A stretch of 14,397 nucleotides of DNA from CAYFSC01 sp964345695 (lineage in GTDB: Bacteria > Bacteroidota > Rhodothermia > Rhodothermales > Salinibacteraceae): contig CAYFSC010000076.1 of NCBI GenBank assembly GCA_964345695.1, positions 1 through 14,397 of the forward strand, read 5' to 3'. Below the pieces are notes generated by a model. That model saw nothing but the letters and a program-made list of their open reading frames with translations. It ran no database searches and was not told the origin of the DNA. The translations under genes were made by a program, and so were the position numbers. Shown here in pieces: positions 7,801-14,397 of the stretch (its first letter is position 1; each line of letters starts with the position of its first letter).

Positions 7801-7890
7801 TCCGTGTCTCTCCCCTTTGTGTCCTTGTGTCCCTCCCCTTCGTGTCCCTCTTCTCCACTGCGTGCTTCCGCTCCACCGCGTGCTTCCACT
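7801..7890. repeat. degenerate purine/pyrimidine-biased tandem repeats
   Basis: The plus strand is almost pure pyrimidine with interspersed GTG. Loose copies of CCCCTTTGTGTCC and CCCCTTCGTGTCC are followed by an 18-bp tandem pair, CTCCACTGCGTGCTTCCG (7853-7870) and CTCCACCGCGTGCTTCCA (7871-7888). On the minus strand this reads as the GGACACGAAGG / GGAAGCACGCGG style of intergenic repeat seen in many bacteria. It lies between pgk and the MscS gene and confuses the start of the latter. Confidence 0.6.
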
Positions 7891-7930
7891 TTCTTCAACA
7901 GCCCCCCAAGAGCCCTCCTCTGCGCAATCG

Positions 7931-8851
7931 GTGATCGACACGATTACCTCCCCCGCACTCTGGCAGAGCATCGCGTTCGGTGCGCTCCGCATCGCCCTCA
8001 TTCTTGCGCTGGCCGTGGTCCTGCTGACGGCCATTCGTCGGCTCGTAGCGCGCTGGATCGCAAGCGTCGAGCACCTAGATCGGTCGGAGCCGCGCCGTCA
8101 GCGGGCCGAGACCATCGGCAATCTCATCCGGTCGATGGCGCAGTACGTGATCTGGCCCATGGCAACCATCATGGCGCTCAGCGAGCTCAACATCGACGTC
8201 GGCGCACTGCTCGCCGGCGTGGGGATCGCGGGGCTGGCCATCGGCTTCGGGGCGCAAACCCTCGTGAAGGACGTCATCGGGGGCATTTTCCTGCTTTTCG
8301 ACGACATCATTCACATCGGCGACCTGGTGCAGGTCGGCGGCACAATGGGCACGGTCGAGGAGATCGGCGTGCGCCTGGTCAAGGTGCGCAAGTTTGACGG
8401 CGAGCTCGTCATGATTCCCGCCGGCGAGATTCGGACGTTCGGCAACAAGAGCGTGAACTGGGCGCGTGTGATCGTGCCGCTCGGCCTCAGCTACGGGCAG
8501 GATGTCGATGCCGTCCTCGACATCGCGAAGCGCGTGGCCGACGCCTGGGCCGAGGAGAACCGCGGCATCCTGCTGGAAGACGAACCGCAGGTCCAATCCA
8601 TCCTCGATTTCGGAGACTCGGCCGTCACGGCACGGATCGTCGTCCAGGTAAAACCCGGCGAGCAGTTTGCCGCCGAGCGTGAGTTGCGTCGTCGCCTGAA
8701 GCGCACCTTCGACGCGCAGGACGTGGAAATTCCCTTCCCACAGCGCACGGTACACGTCATCGACGGGGCGTCCGTCCCGCCTTCCACGCCGAAGGAACTG
8801 CCGGCCGAAGAGGCCGAGGCTCCCACCGAAGAAGCCGAGCGCGCGGACTGA
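7931..8851 (+). CDS. MscS-family small-conductance mechanosensitive channel
   Basis: An inner-membrane channel that opens under membrane tension to release solutes on hypo-osmotic shock. From the GTG at 7931 it has 306 residues, close to E. coli MscS (286). There are three membrane helices (about 13-35, 69-83 and 86-122). The pore helix carries the family signature VGIAGLAIGFGAQTLVKDVIGGIF; a beta domain follows (DIIHIGDLVQVGGTMGTVEEI) and then an alpha/beta C-domain ending EIPFPQRTVHV. A Pro/Glu/Ala acidic tail (TPKELPAEEAEAPTEEAERAD) follows. The frame stays open upstream to a TTG at 7817 with GTGs at 7862 and 7880, but that segment is the pyrimidine repeat, so the later start is preferred with moderate certainty. 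Such a channel fits a salt-exposed lifestyle. Confidence 0.93.
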   Translation: MIDTITSPALWQSIAFGALRIALILALAVVLLTAIRRLVARWIASVEHLDRSEPRRQRAETIGNLIRSMAQYVIWPMATIMALSELNIDVGALLAGVGIAGLAIGFGAQTLVKDVIGGIFLLFDDIIHIGDLVQVGGTMGTVEEIGVRLVKVRKFDGELVMIPAGEIRTFGNKSVNWARVIVPLGLSYGQDVDAVLDIAKRVADAWAEENRGILLEDEPQVQSILDFGDSAVTARIVVQVKPGEQFAAERELRRRLKRTFDAQDVEIPFPQRTVHVIDGASVPPSTPKELPAEEAEAPTEEAERAD

Positions 8852-8884
8852 ACGCACCGGGTGGCTTCACAACCGGATGCGTAA

Positions 8885-8917
8885 CCCTTACGACAGCGCA
8901 CTCGTTTAAGGGAGTGC
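8885..8917 (+). promoter_or_regulatory. overlapping alternative hairpins before ABC genes
   Basis: CCCTTA (8885-8890) can pair with TAAGGG (8907-8912), and GCACTC (8898-8903) with GAGTGC (8912-8917). The two pairings overlap, so they exclude or interfere with each other. They sit between the mscS stop and the ABC ATPase start. There is no U-run. Confidence 0.3.
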
Positions 8918-8956
8918 TCGTCCACCAACTGTCTTCTGCACTCGCGTGTCCGTCGT

Positions 8957-9928
8957 ATGCCTTCGTCTCCGGCCGTCGCCGTCACGAATCTCGCCAAGAC
9001 CTACCGCAGTGGGTGGATCCGCCGGGAGCACGTGCAGGCGCTGGACGACGTGACCCTGTCGGTCGAGCCGGGCACCCTCTTTGGGCTGCTCGGCCCAAAC
9101 GGCGCCGGAAAGTCGACCTTGGTCAAGATCCTGCTGGACGTGGTGCACGCCTCTCACGGCACGGCCTCCCTCTTCGGTACGCCTTCCACCGATCCCACAG
9201 CACGCCGCCACATCGGCTTTCTACCGGAGGACCATCACTTTCCTGGCTTTCTCTCCGGCGAGCGCGTCCTGCACATCTACGGCCGCATGGCGAATGTCGA
9301 CGCCGAGGCGCGGGCCGCACGCATCCCAGAACTGCTCGACCGCGTAGGCCTCGCCGGGCGCAGCACCTCAAAGGTAAAATCGTACTCGAAGGGCATGATG
9401 CAGCGGCTCGGCATCGCTCAGGCGCTGCTGGGCGACCCCGAGTTGCTGTTTCTCGATGAGCCCACCGACGGCGTCGATCCGGTCGGGCGGCGCGACATCC
9501 GCGACCTGCTCGTCTGGCTGCAGGAGCAGGGCACGACTGTGTTCCTCAACTCGCATCTTCTGTCGGAAGTCGAGAAGGTATGCGATCGCGTCGCGATCTT
9601 GAAGGACGGCGCGATCGTGCGCCAGGGCTCCATCGATGAGCTGACTGCCGTTGAGCGCATCTACGACCTCGTGACGACCCGCATCCCCACGGGCGTCCTC
9701 ACGGAGCTAGACGGTGCCCTTCGCTCGACCGAGGACGGAGCACCGAGTGATCCCTCCCTCGCCCGCTACCGCGTTCGTGCTGACGACCGGGCGGCCCTCA
9801 ATGCCGTTCTCGACCGCCTCCGTACCGCCGACGTGGAGATCGAGTCCGTGCAGCCGCTCCGCCAGACGCTCGAAGACTATTTCATCGACGTCGTCGACGG
9901 TTCCCCAGCGGACGGCCGCTCTCCGTAG
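8957..9928 (+). CDS. ABC-2 type exporter ATP-binding protein
   Basis: A 323-residue ATPase of the NosF/CcmA/DrrA-like class that energises the permease encoded just downstream. Motifs are Walker A GPNGAGKST (46-54), the Q-loop region IGFLPEDHHFPGFLSGERVL (Glu91 in place of the usual Gln), signature YSKGMMQR (143-150, the variant typical of this class), Walker B LLFLDEPTDGVDP with Asp167 and Glu168, and switch His200 in LNSHLLSEVEKVCD. About 100 residues after the ATPase core form the usual C-terminal extension ending TLEDYFIDVV. The start is the ATG at 8957, with no Shine-Dalgarno. The substrate is unknown. Confidence 0.95.
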   Translation: MPSSPAVAVTNLAKTYRSGWIRREHVQALDDVTLSVEPGTLFGLLGPNGAGKSTLVKILLDVVHASHGTASLFGTPSTDPTARRHIGFLPEDHHFPGFLSGERVLHIYGRMANVDAEARAARIPELLDRVGLAGRSTSKVKSYSKGMMQRLGIAQALLGDPELLFLDEPTDGVDPVGRRDIRDLLVWLQEQGTTVFLNSHLLSEVEKVCDRVAILKDGAIVRQGSIDELTAVERIYDLVTTRIPTGVLTELDGALRSTEDGAPSDPSLARYRVRADDRAALNAVLDRLRTADVEIESVQPLRQTLEDYFIDVVDGSPADGRSP

Positions 9929-9955
9929 CCCGGCACGCGCTCTTCCTCGATCGGC

Positions 9956-9988
9956 ACCGCGGAGAAACCGGTTCTCGCGGTCCGGACC
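9956..9988 (+). other. bulged hairpin and palindrome between ABC ATPase and permease genes
   Basis: ACCGC-G-GAGAA (9956-9966) pairs with TTCTC-GCGGT (9972-9981) as 10 base pairs with one bulged G and a 5-base loop. The 3' arm overlaps GGTCCGGACC (9979-9988), a perfect 10-bp palindrome. No U-run follows. The element may stabilise or separate the two parts of the message. Confidence 0.4.
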
Positions 9989-10024
9989 CTGCACGCGCCT
10001 CCCACGCATCCTCCTTGCTACACG

Positions 10025-10846
10025 ATGCTGCCCCTCTTCGGCATTTTTGATCTTACCCTTCGCGAGCTCTGGGCGAAGAAGGTGATCATGGGCCTGTTTC
10101 TGGTGAGCACCCTCGTGCTGCTGTTCGTATCCTTTGCGCTCAATCTCGACGTGGTGGAGGGGTCGCTGGCGAGTTTTCGGCTGTTCGGCAGCGAGGCGGA
10201 AACCAATATGACACTCGAAGACCTCGTTTTCGCGGTCGAGTCGGTCGTCGCTGGCGCGGCCTACTGGCTGGGCGTGCTGCTCGCCCTGTTTTCGGCGGCG
10301 CCCCTGTTCACGACGCTGCTCGACGAGGGACACGTCGACCTGTTGCTGTCCAAGCCCATCAGCCGGTCGCAGCTTCTGGCCGGGCACGTCGCGGGCGTGT
10401 GGGGCGCCATGCTAGTCCTCGTCACATACCTGCTGGGCGGCGTGTGGCTGCTCATGTCCGTTAAGTCGGGCGTGTGGAATCCACGCTTCTTGCTCGCCAT
10501 TCTGCTCGTGGTGGCACTGTTTGCCGTGATGTACGGCGTCGTTGTGCTGCTCGGGGCCTGGACGGAAAGCACGGCCCTCTCGCTGATCACCACGTACGGA
10601 CTCATCTTCGTTTCGCTGGCGCTGGCCGGCGTCAAGCAGATCACCCCACAGCTCTCATCCATCGGGGCCGCAGTGTTCTGGACGACCTACCACACGCTGC
10701 CCAACTTCGCAGAAGTCACGCAGATCGTAGGCAACCTCGCGACCGGCGACCCGGTTGCCGATTGGTATCCATTCGTGTCCTCGCTGCTGTTCGGCGCGGC
10801 CTGCTACGCCCTCGGGGCCTGGATCTTCGCGCGTCGCGACTTTTGA
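10025..10846 (+). CDS. ABC-2 type transporter permease
   Basis: A 273-residue integral membrane protein with six predicted helices (about 20-40, 73-97, 121-145, 156-178, 185-203 and 247-267). A conserved cytoplasmic coupling segment lies between helices 2 and 3 (LLSKPISRSQLLAGHVAGVW), as in NosY-like and other ABC-2 permeases. It should pair with the ATPase at 8957-9928, 96 bases upstream, to form a homodimeric exporter. The start is the ATG at 10025. The protein ends in an ordinary RRDF after the last helix. Nothing in the neighbourhood identifies the cargo; the downstream lipoprotein gene could be functionally linked but that is a guess. Confidence 0.92.
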   Translation: MLPLFGIFDLTLRELWAKKVIMGLFLVSTLVLLFVSFALNLDVVEGSLASFRLFGSEAETNMTLEDLVFAVESVVAGAAYWLGVLLALFSAAPLFTTLLDEGHVDLLLSKPISRSQLLAGHVAGVWGAMLVLVTYLLGGVWLLMSVKSGVWNPRFLLAILLVVALFAVMYGVVVLLGAWTESTALSLITTYGLIFVSLALAGVKQITPQLSSIGAAVFWTTYHTLPNFAEVTQIVGNLATGDPVADWYPFVSSLLFGAACYALGAWIFARRDF

Positions 10847-10987
10847 GGCAACGAACGACCTGGAGGCTCCCGGAGCGTATTTCCTGAGCGATCAGCGCTT
10901 TTCCCGACCCCGGTAACATTTCCCCTCGGGGGCTCGTGTCTATCCCATCCATCGGAAGCGACCTTTTCACCAGCCGACCCGCCAACC

Positions 10988-11977
10988 ATGTCCCGACGCT
11001 CCTCGCTCGCCCTGCTGCTCGCCCTTCTTCTTTTCGTTCCGATCATCGGGTCCGGCTGTGAGTCCGGCATCGACCAGCCCGCGGAAACTCCACCCGAAAC
11101 CCGCGCCGCAACGGCTCTGCTTCCCGCCGACGCCCGCATGGCGACCATGGTCGACATGCAGCACCTGCAGAAGCACGGTCCCGAGCGGGCGCGCAGGATG
11201 TTGGAGGCGCCCTTCGCCAACGGTGCCTCGGCCGAGGTCGCGCGTCTGCAGGACTTCTTGGAGGCGAGCGGCCTGAACCCGGACCGCGACGTGGAACGCA
11301 TCTACATGGCTGTGTCGAAGGCCGACCGGACGCCGTGGTCTGTCGCCTACGGATCGTTTGATCGGGCCCGCATCGAAGAGGCCCTCCGCTCCACGTTTGG
11401 CGACGACTTGCAGCCGTCGACCTACCGGGATGTGACCATTTTCGTCGCGTCCGAGACCCAGGACGATCATCGGTTTGCGCTTGCGGTGCCGAACGCCGAC
11501 ATGATGCTGGTCGCGGGAGCCCCCGACGCGTTGCGCGCCATGATCGACCGGTTGCGCGACGGCACCGATCCGGCCCCCGCGGGCGATCTCGTGCGCAAGG
11601 CGTCGCAGGGACAGAGCTTCTGGTTCGTGACCAAAGACGTGGGTCGCCTGGGCGACGATTCGGGGACGCGGGATGATGAGGTGCCGAGCGACGTGCGGCG
11701 CCTCGGGCAGGTGCTGAAAGACGTGGCCGGTCATTTCTCCTTCGCCGCGGACGGCTCCCTCGACGGGCAACTCATCCTCGTGCCCCAGCCCTCCGCCCAG
11801 GCCGCCGACGTGGCCGACGTGGCTCGGGGCGCCATCAGCGCTCTCAGGCAGCGCACCGACGCGCCGGATGCGTTCCGCGAGGCCGCTCAACAAGCCGACG
11901 TCCAGACCGTGGACGACGAGGTGCACATCTCGATGACGCTTCCTGCCGCACTCGTGGATTCGATGGCCGCCCGGTAA
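10988..11977 (+). CDS. putative lipoprotein of unknown function
   Basis: A 329-residue exported protein. The N-terminus MSRRSSLALLLALLLFVPII followed by GSGC looks like a signal peptide with Cys24 as lipidation site. The -3 position is Gly rather than the usual Leu, so lipidation is probable rather than certain. The mature part opens with LLPADARMATMVDMQHLQ, then GLNPDRDVERIYMAV and VAGAPDALRAMIDRLRDG. Later FSFAADGSLDGQLILVPQPS suggests a second, similar alpha/beta half. This wording recalls uncharacterised DUF3352-like envelope proteins, but I do not recognise the family firmly. It has no catalytic motif and few cysteines. It lies 141 bases after the permease gene on the same strand and may be separately transcribed. 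Confidence 0.8.
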   Translation: MSRRSSLALLLALLLFVPIIGSGCESGIDQPAETPPETRAATALLPADARMATMVDMQHLQKHGPERARRMLEAPFANGASAEVARLQDFLEASGLNPDRDVERIYMAVSKADRTPWSVAYGSFDRARIEEALRSTFGDDLQPSTYRDVTIFVASETQDDHRFALAVPNADMMLVAGAPDALRAMIDRLRDGTDPAPAGDLVRKASQGQSFWFVTKDVGRLGDDSGTRDDEVPSDVRRLGQVLKDVAGHFSFAADGSLDGQLILVPQPSAQAADVADVARGAISALRQRTDAPDAFREAAQQADVQTVDDEVHISMTLPAALVDSMAAR

Positions 11978-12042
11978 GCGCCGGTCTCGCTCGGAAAGCG
12001 GGATACGGGAACGGTTGCTGCCGACCCATCGCCGGTGTGCGG

Positions 12043-12071
12043 AGCCGCGCGCCTGGGTGGCTCGCGCGGTT
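12043..12071 (+). terminator. terminator candidate after lipoprotein gene
   Basis: CCGCGCG (12045-12051) pairs with CGCGCGG (12063-12069), extended by a G-T and an A-T pair to nine, with an 11-base loop. TTTCG follows. It is a GC-rich stem with a short U-run, about 65 bases after the lipoprotein stop. Confidence 0.45.
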
Positions 12072-12096
12072 TCGCTGCCGGTCTCCGTGAGCCGAG

Positions 12097-12127
12097 TTGT
12101 TTTTCGCCGGACAAGCTCCTACTTTTT
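12097..12127 (+). promoter_or_regulatory. Bacteroidota-type promoter candidate
   Basis: TTG at 12097-12099, a 20-base spacer and TACTTTTT at 12120-12127 match the Bacteroidota -33/-7 pattern (TTG, 17-23 bases, TAnnTTTG) except for the last base. It directly follows the terminator candidate and would start a plus-strand transcript near 12135, heading into the assembly gap. The target could be a small RNA, a gene lost in the gap or the hydrolase at 12670. Confidence 0.35.
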
Positions 12128-12332
12128 CGAGTGTCGGTTCCGGGAACTGATGCTTCCCTTCGGACTGCGGCCAGACGCTTGACGATGACGTCGTCTTTCC
12201 GAATGCTTTGAGGACGGCTTGTGCTGCGGCGCAAGCAGTGCAAGACACATGCAGCGCCCTCGAGCGGAGCGATGTTTCAGAAAAAGCGTCTTCCGTCGCT
12301 CCGGATTTGATTCCGCGCCTACACCGCGATAG

Positions 12333-12432
12333 NNNNNNNNNNNNNNNNNNNNNNNNNNNNNNNNNNNNNNNNNNNNNNNNNNNNNNNNNNNNNNNNNNNN
12401 NNNNNNNNNNNNNNNNNNNNNNNNNNNNNNNN
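12333..12432. other. assembly gap (100 N)
   Basis: Exactly 100 unknown bases, the usual placeholder for a scaffold gap of unknown length. The real amount and content of missing DNA cannot be told. GAGCGGAGCG occurs on both sides, which hints at repetitive sequence at the break. Confidence 0.98.
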
Positions 12433-12478
12433 GACTTCCGGGATGGACTTCACGCGAGCGGAGCGGCGGCGAAAGGTA

Positions 12479-12520
12479 TCCTTGCCGCTTAGTCCTTGCC
12501 GCTTAACTGTCGCTTAAATG
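12479..12520. repeat. 14-bp tandem repeats after the gap
   Basis: TCCTTGCCGCTTAG and TCCTTGCCGCTTAA are adjacent and differ only in the last base; a third, weaker copy CTGTCGCTTAAATG follows. They lie between the assembly gap and the hydrolase gene. Confidence 0.65.
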
Positions 12521-12669
12521 TCCTATGCTGTTTGAACAGGGTTCGCATGCTGGGGTCCGCGTACGACTCTCGATAGCACGACGCAGTCCAAGAAGCGCTC
12601 TCCCGCCCTCTGTGCAGACGGGTTCCATCTTCTAACCCCGTCGCAATTCCGGTGACACTCCGCCCTTTT

Positions 12670-13563
12670 ATGCTGTACTCGTCGCCCGACGCCGTCGATT
12701 TCCAGCTGCACGACCTCGATCCGCTCCCCCTCCCGCCGAAGGTCGTGATGACGACGCCCACCCACTTCGACGTACAGTACGTGATCAACCCGCACATGGC
12801 AGGGCACGTCGGCACCATCGACCAAGACGTGGCCGCGCAACAGTGGAAGAGCCTGCGGGCGGCCTACACGGCGCTGGACATTCCGGTGCACGTCATCGAA
12901 GGCCAGCCGCGCCTCCCCGACATGGTGTTCTGTGCCAACCAGACGCTGCCGTTTTGCCACCCGGCGACGGAGACCCACGGCGTGGTCCTCAGCCGGATGC
13001 ATGCCGAGGAGCGGCAGGAGGAGGTACAACACTACGCGGACTTCTTCGCGCAGAACGGCTACGAAGTGCACGCGCTACCCGACGATGTGGGCACGGACTT
13101 CGAAGGCATGGGCGATGCTATCTGGCACCCAGGCCGCTACCTGCTTTGGGGCGGTTACGGCTTCCGATCCGGAAGGGATGCCTACGAGGCCATCGCCGAC
13201 CTGCTCGACGTCGATGTGATCACGCTCGCCCTCACCGATCCAGACTTCTACCACCTCGACACGTGCTTCAGCGTGCTCGACCAACACAGCGTGCTGATCT
13301 ATCCGGATGCCTTCAACGACACGGGCCGTGCCCTCATCGACCGTTTCTTCACAACAATCGTTGAAGCGCCTGAGGACGAGAGCCGCCACCAGTTCGCCTG
13401 CAACGCCCACTGCCCCGACGGGCGCCACGTGTTGATTCAGGAAGGATGTACGGACACGAGTGCGCGCTTGTCGTCCGCCGGATTTTCCCCCGTTCCCCTC
13501 GACACGAGCGAGTTCATCAAGGCCGGGGGCTCCGTCTTCTGCATGAAGCAGATGGTGTGGTGA
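12670..13563 (+). CDS. amidinotransferase-fold hydrolase, dimethylargininase/arginine deiminase-like
   Basis: A 297-residue pentein-fold (guanidine-modifying) enzyme, probably cytoplasmic, that would hydrolyse arginine or a methylated arginine to citrulline. Numbered from the ATG at 12670, it shows MTTPTHFDVQYVINPHM (27-43), DMVFCANQ (84-91), EGMGDAIW (145-152), the His195 motif YHLDTCFSVLD, and a C-terminal GGSVFCMK with the nucleophile Cys291. The Cys-His-acid set is therefore intact. A GTG six codons upstream (12652) and an ATG at 12748 with GAAGG before it are alternative starts; the last would cut the first beta strand. Substrate cannot be fixed from sequence: dimethylarginine, arginine and related compounds are all possible. 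No arginine catabolic genes are adjacent. Confidence 0.88.
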   Translation: MLYSSPDAVDFQLHDLDPLPLPPKVVMTTPTHFDVQYVINPHMAGHVGTIDQDVAAQQWKSLRAAYTALDIPVHVIEGQPRLPDMVFCANQTLPFCHPATETHGVVLSRMHAEERQEEVQHYADFFAQNGYEVHALPDDVGTDFEGMGDAIWHPGRYLLWGGYGFRSGRDAYEAIADLLDVDVITLALTDPDFYHLDTCFSVLDQHSVLIYPDAFNDTGRALIDRFFTTIVEAPEDESRHQFACNAHCPDGRHVLIQEGCTDTSARLSSAGFSPVPLDTSEFIKAGGSVFCMKQMVW

Positions 13564-13732
13564 GACCGGCTGCTTTTCGTCTGCTCGTCCTCTGAGGAGA
13601 TGTCGTTCTGGAATGGCCGTCCGGGTCGAACAAGAACCGCGAACGCCCGCCCGCTGCCGATCGTCGCACGCATTTCCGCATTCCGCAGTTTGCGCCGTTC
13701 ACGCCCCCCTGCACGAGCCCTTTCCCGGCTGA

Positions 13733-14397
13733 ATGCGCCTCTCCGTCATTATTCCCACCCTGAACGAAGCGGCCGTCATCGCGACAACCCTCGAACGAGT
13801 CGCCAGGCAGGCCCCTCACGAGATCCTTGTCGCGGACGGCGGGTCGACCGATGCAACGCGATCGATCGCCGAGCAGGCCGGCGCGCGCGTGCTCACGGCG
13901 CCGCAGGGACGCGGTCCGCAGATGAACCATGGCGCGTGCCATGCCTCGGGCGACGCCTTCCTCTTCCTCCACGCCGACACGCTCCTCCCGTCCAACGGGG
14001 TGTCCCTCGTTCGGGAAACGCTGTCCAACTCAGGGGTCGACGCGGGAACGTTTCGCCTGTCGTTCAACGACCCGTCGCCCCTGCTGCGTTTCTACGCGTG
14101 GTGCACCCGCTGGCCGTGGATCCGGATCTGCTTCGGCGACCGCGGCCTGTTTGTGCGCCGCTCCGCGTTTGAGGCCGTCGGCGGCTATCCGGACTGGCCC
14201 CTCTTCGAGGACCTCGAACTCGCTGCCCGCCTGAAGGATTACGGGGGATTCCGTTTCCTGTCAGCGTCCGTCACCACCTCCGCACGCCGCTTCCAGAAGC
14301 ACGGGGCGCTCCGCCAGCAACTCCGCAACCTGTACCTGTGGACGCACTACCTCCGCGGCACCGACCCGGAGCGGGTGGCACATCTGTACGAATACGA
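13733..14397 (+). CDS. family 2 glycosyltransferase, TIGR04283-like (3' end outside window)
   Basis: At least 221 residues, in frame to the window edge without a stop; related proteins are about 225-235 residues, so little is probably missing. The GT2 (GT-A) fold is clear: MRLSVIIPTLNEAAVIATTL, DGGSTD (35-40), RGPQMNHGA (60-68) and HADT (80-83) as the metal-binding region. In the second half come CFGDRGLFVRRSAFEAVGGY, LFEDLELAARL with the acidic catalytic-type residues, and SARRFQKHG, all typical of the TIGR04283 family. No membrane segment is obvious. In other bacteria this family often accompanies radical-SAM, selenium or arsenosugar-related genes; none is visible here. The ATG at 13733 gives the natural N-terminus, 169 bases after the hydrolase stop. 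Confidence 0.93.
   Translation, partial: MRLSVIIPTLNEAAVIATTLERVARQAPHEILVADGGSTDATRSIAEQAGARVLTAPQGRGPQMNHGACHASGDAFLFLHADTLLPSNGVSLVRETLSNSGVDAGTFRLSFNDPSPLLRFYAWCTRWPWIRICFGDRGLFVRRSAFEAVGGYPDWPLFEDLELAARLKDYGGFRFLSASVTTSARRFQKHGALRQQLRNLYLWTHYLRGTDPERVAHLYEY

Larger units (their letters stand above)
11978..12669. other. long intergenic region interrupted by an assembly gap
   Basis: Nearly 700 bases with no credible gene. They contain a terminator candidate (12043-12071), a promoter-like site (12097-12127), small hairpins GACGA/TCGTC (12181-12195) and GCTTGTG/CGCAAGC (12217-12236), 100 unknown bases (12333-12432), tandem 14-bp repeats (12479-12520) and a bulged hairpin GACGGGTT/AACCCCGTC (12616-12641) close to the next gene. 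The 12208-12492 open frame runs through the unknown bases and cannot be judged. Confidence 0.6.

Noticed and set aside
7801..7890. CRISPR-like array
   Set aside because: Units are contiguous, degenerate and of mixed length with no unique spacers, and no cas genes are present.
7817..7930. N-terminal extension of the MscS channel
   Set aside because: The segment is low-complexity repeat DNA, starts at TTG and encodes a Leu/Pro/Cys/His run unlike MscS N-termini.
6571..8034. 487-codon minus-strand open frame
   Set aside because: Antisense of pgk and the pgk-mscS gap; the reading is Arg/Val/His-rich with no motif.
8885..8917. H-type pseudoknot
   Set aside because: The two stems have the right order but leave no bases for the third loop, so only alternative hairpins are plausible.
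12208..12492. 94-codon frame running through the unknown bases
   Set aside because: Its continuity depends on an arbitrary 100-N spacer, and it would begin at a TTG codon; the flanking residues match nothing recognisable.

Overview
The window reads as a chromosomal stretch of a high-GC, probably halophilic member of the Bacteroidota/Rhodothermota (Rhodothermia or Salinibacter-like) group. This is inferred from several signs. The soluble proteins are rich in Asp and Glu (GapA, Pgk, and the acidic tail of the MscS channel). The 4237-4950 gene encodes the membrane-anchored TPR protein type widespread in Bacteroidota. Shine-Dalgarno sequences are mostly absent. One site matches the Bacteroidota -33/-7 promoter pattern. 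No marker gene fixes the species.

Left arm, minus strand (188-4950), in transcription order: a membrane-anchored TPR protein, an NtrC-type sigma54-dependent response regulator, a LolD-like ABC ATPase, quinolinate synthase NadA and a small cysteine-containing protein of unknown function. The first 187 bases are AT-rich and hold a perfect CRP-type half-site pair; this probably belongs to a gene leaving the window to the left.

A divergent control region of 481 bases (4951-5431) separates the two arms. It holds a 12-bp palindrome with a third complementary arm, two short tandem duplications and a leader hairpin just before gapA.

Right arm, plus strand (5432-14397): the glycolytic pair gapA-pgk with a strong hairpin between the genes, an MscS-type mechanosensitive channel, an ABC-2 exporter (ATPase plus six-helix permease), a putative lipoprotein of unknown function, an intergenic stretch containing a 100-N assembly gap, a pentein-fold hydrolase resembling dimethylargininase/arginine deiminase, and a TIGR04283-like family 2 glycosyltransferase cut by the window end.

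Most of this is housekeeping or ordinary accessory content. I see no phage, transposase, CRISPR array, rRNA or tRNA, and no convincing new multi-gene system. The less ordinary material is intergenic: degenerate short-period repeats of two kinds, several tandem duplications of 13-18 bp, and operator-like palindromes. The proteins least explained are the 188-664 product and the 10988-11977 lipoprotein.
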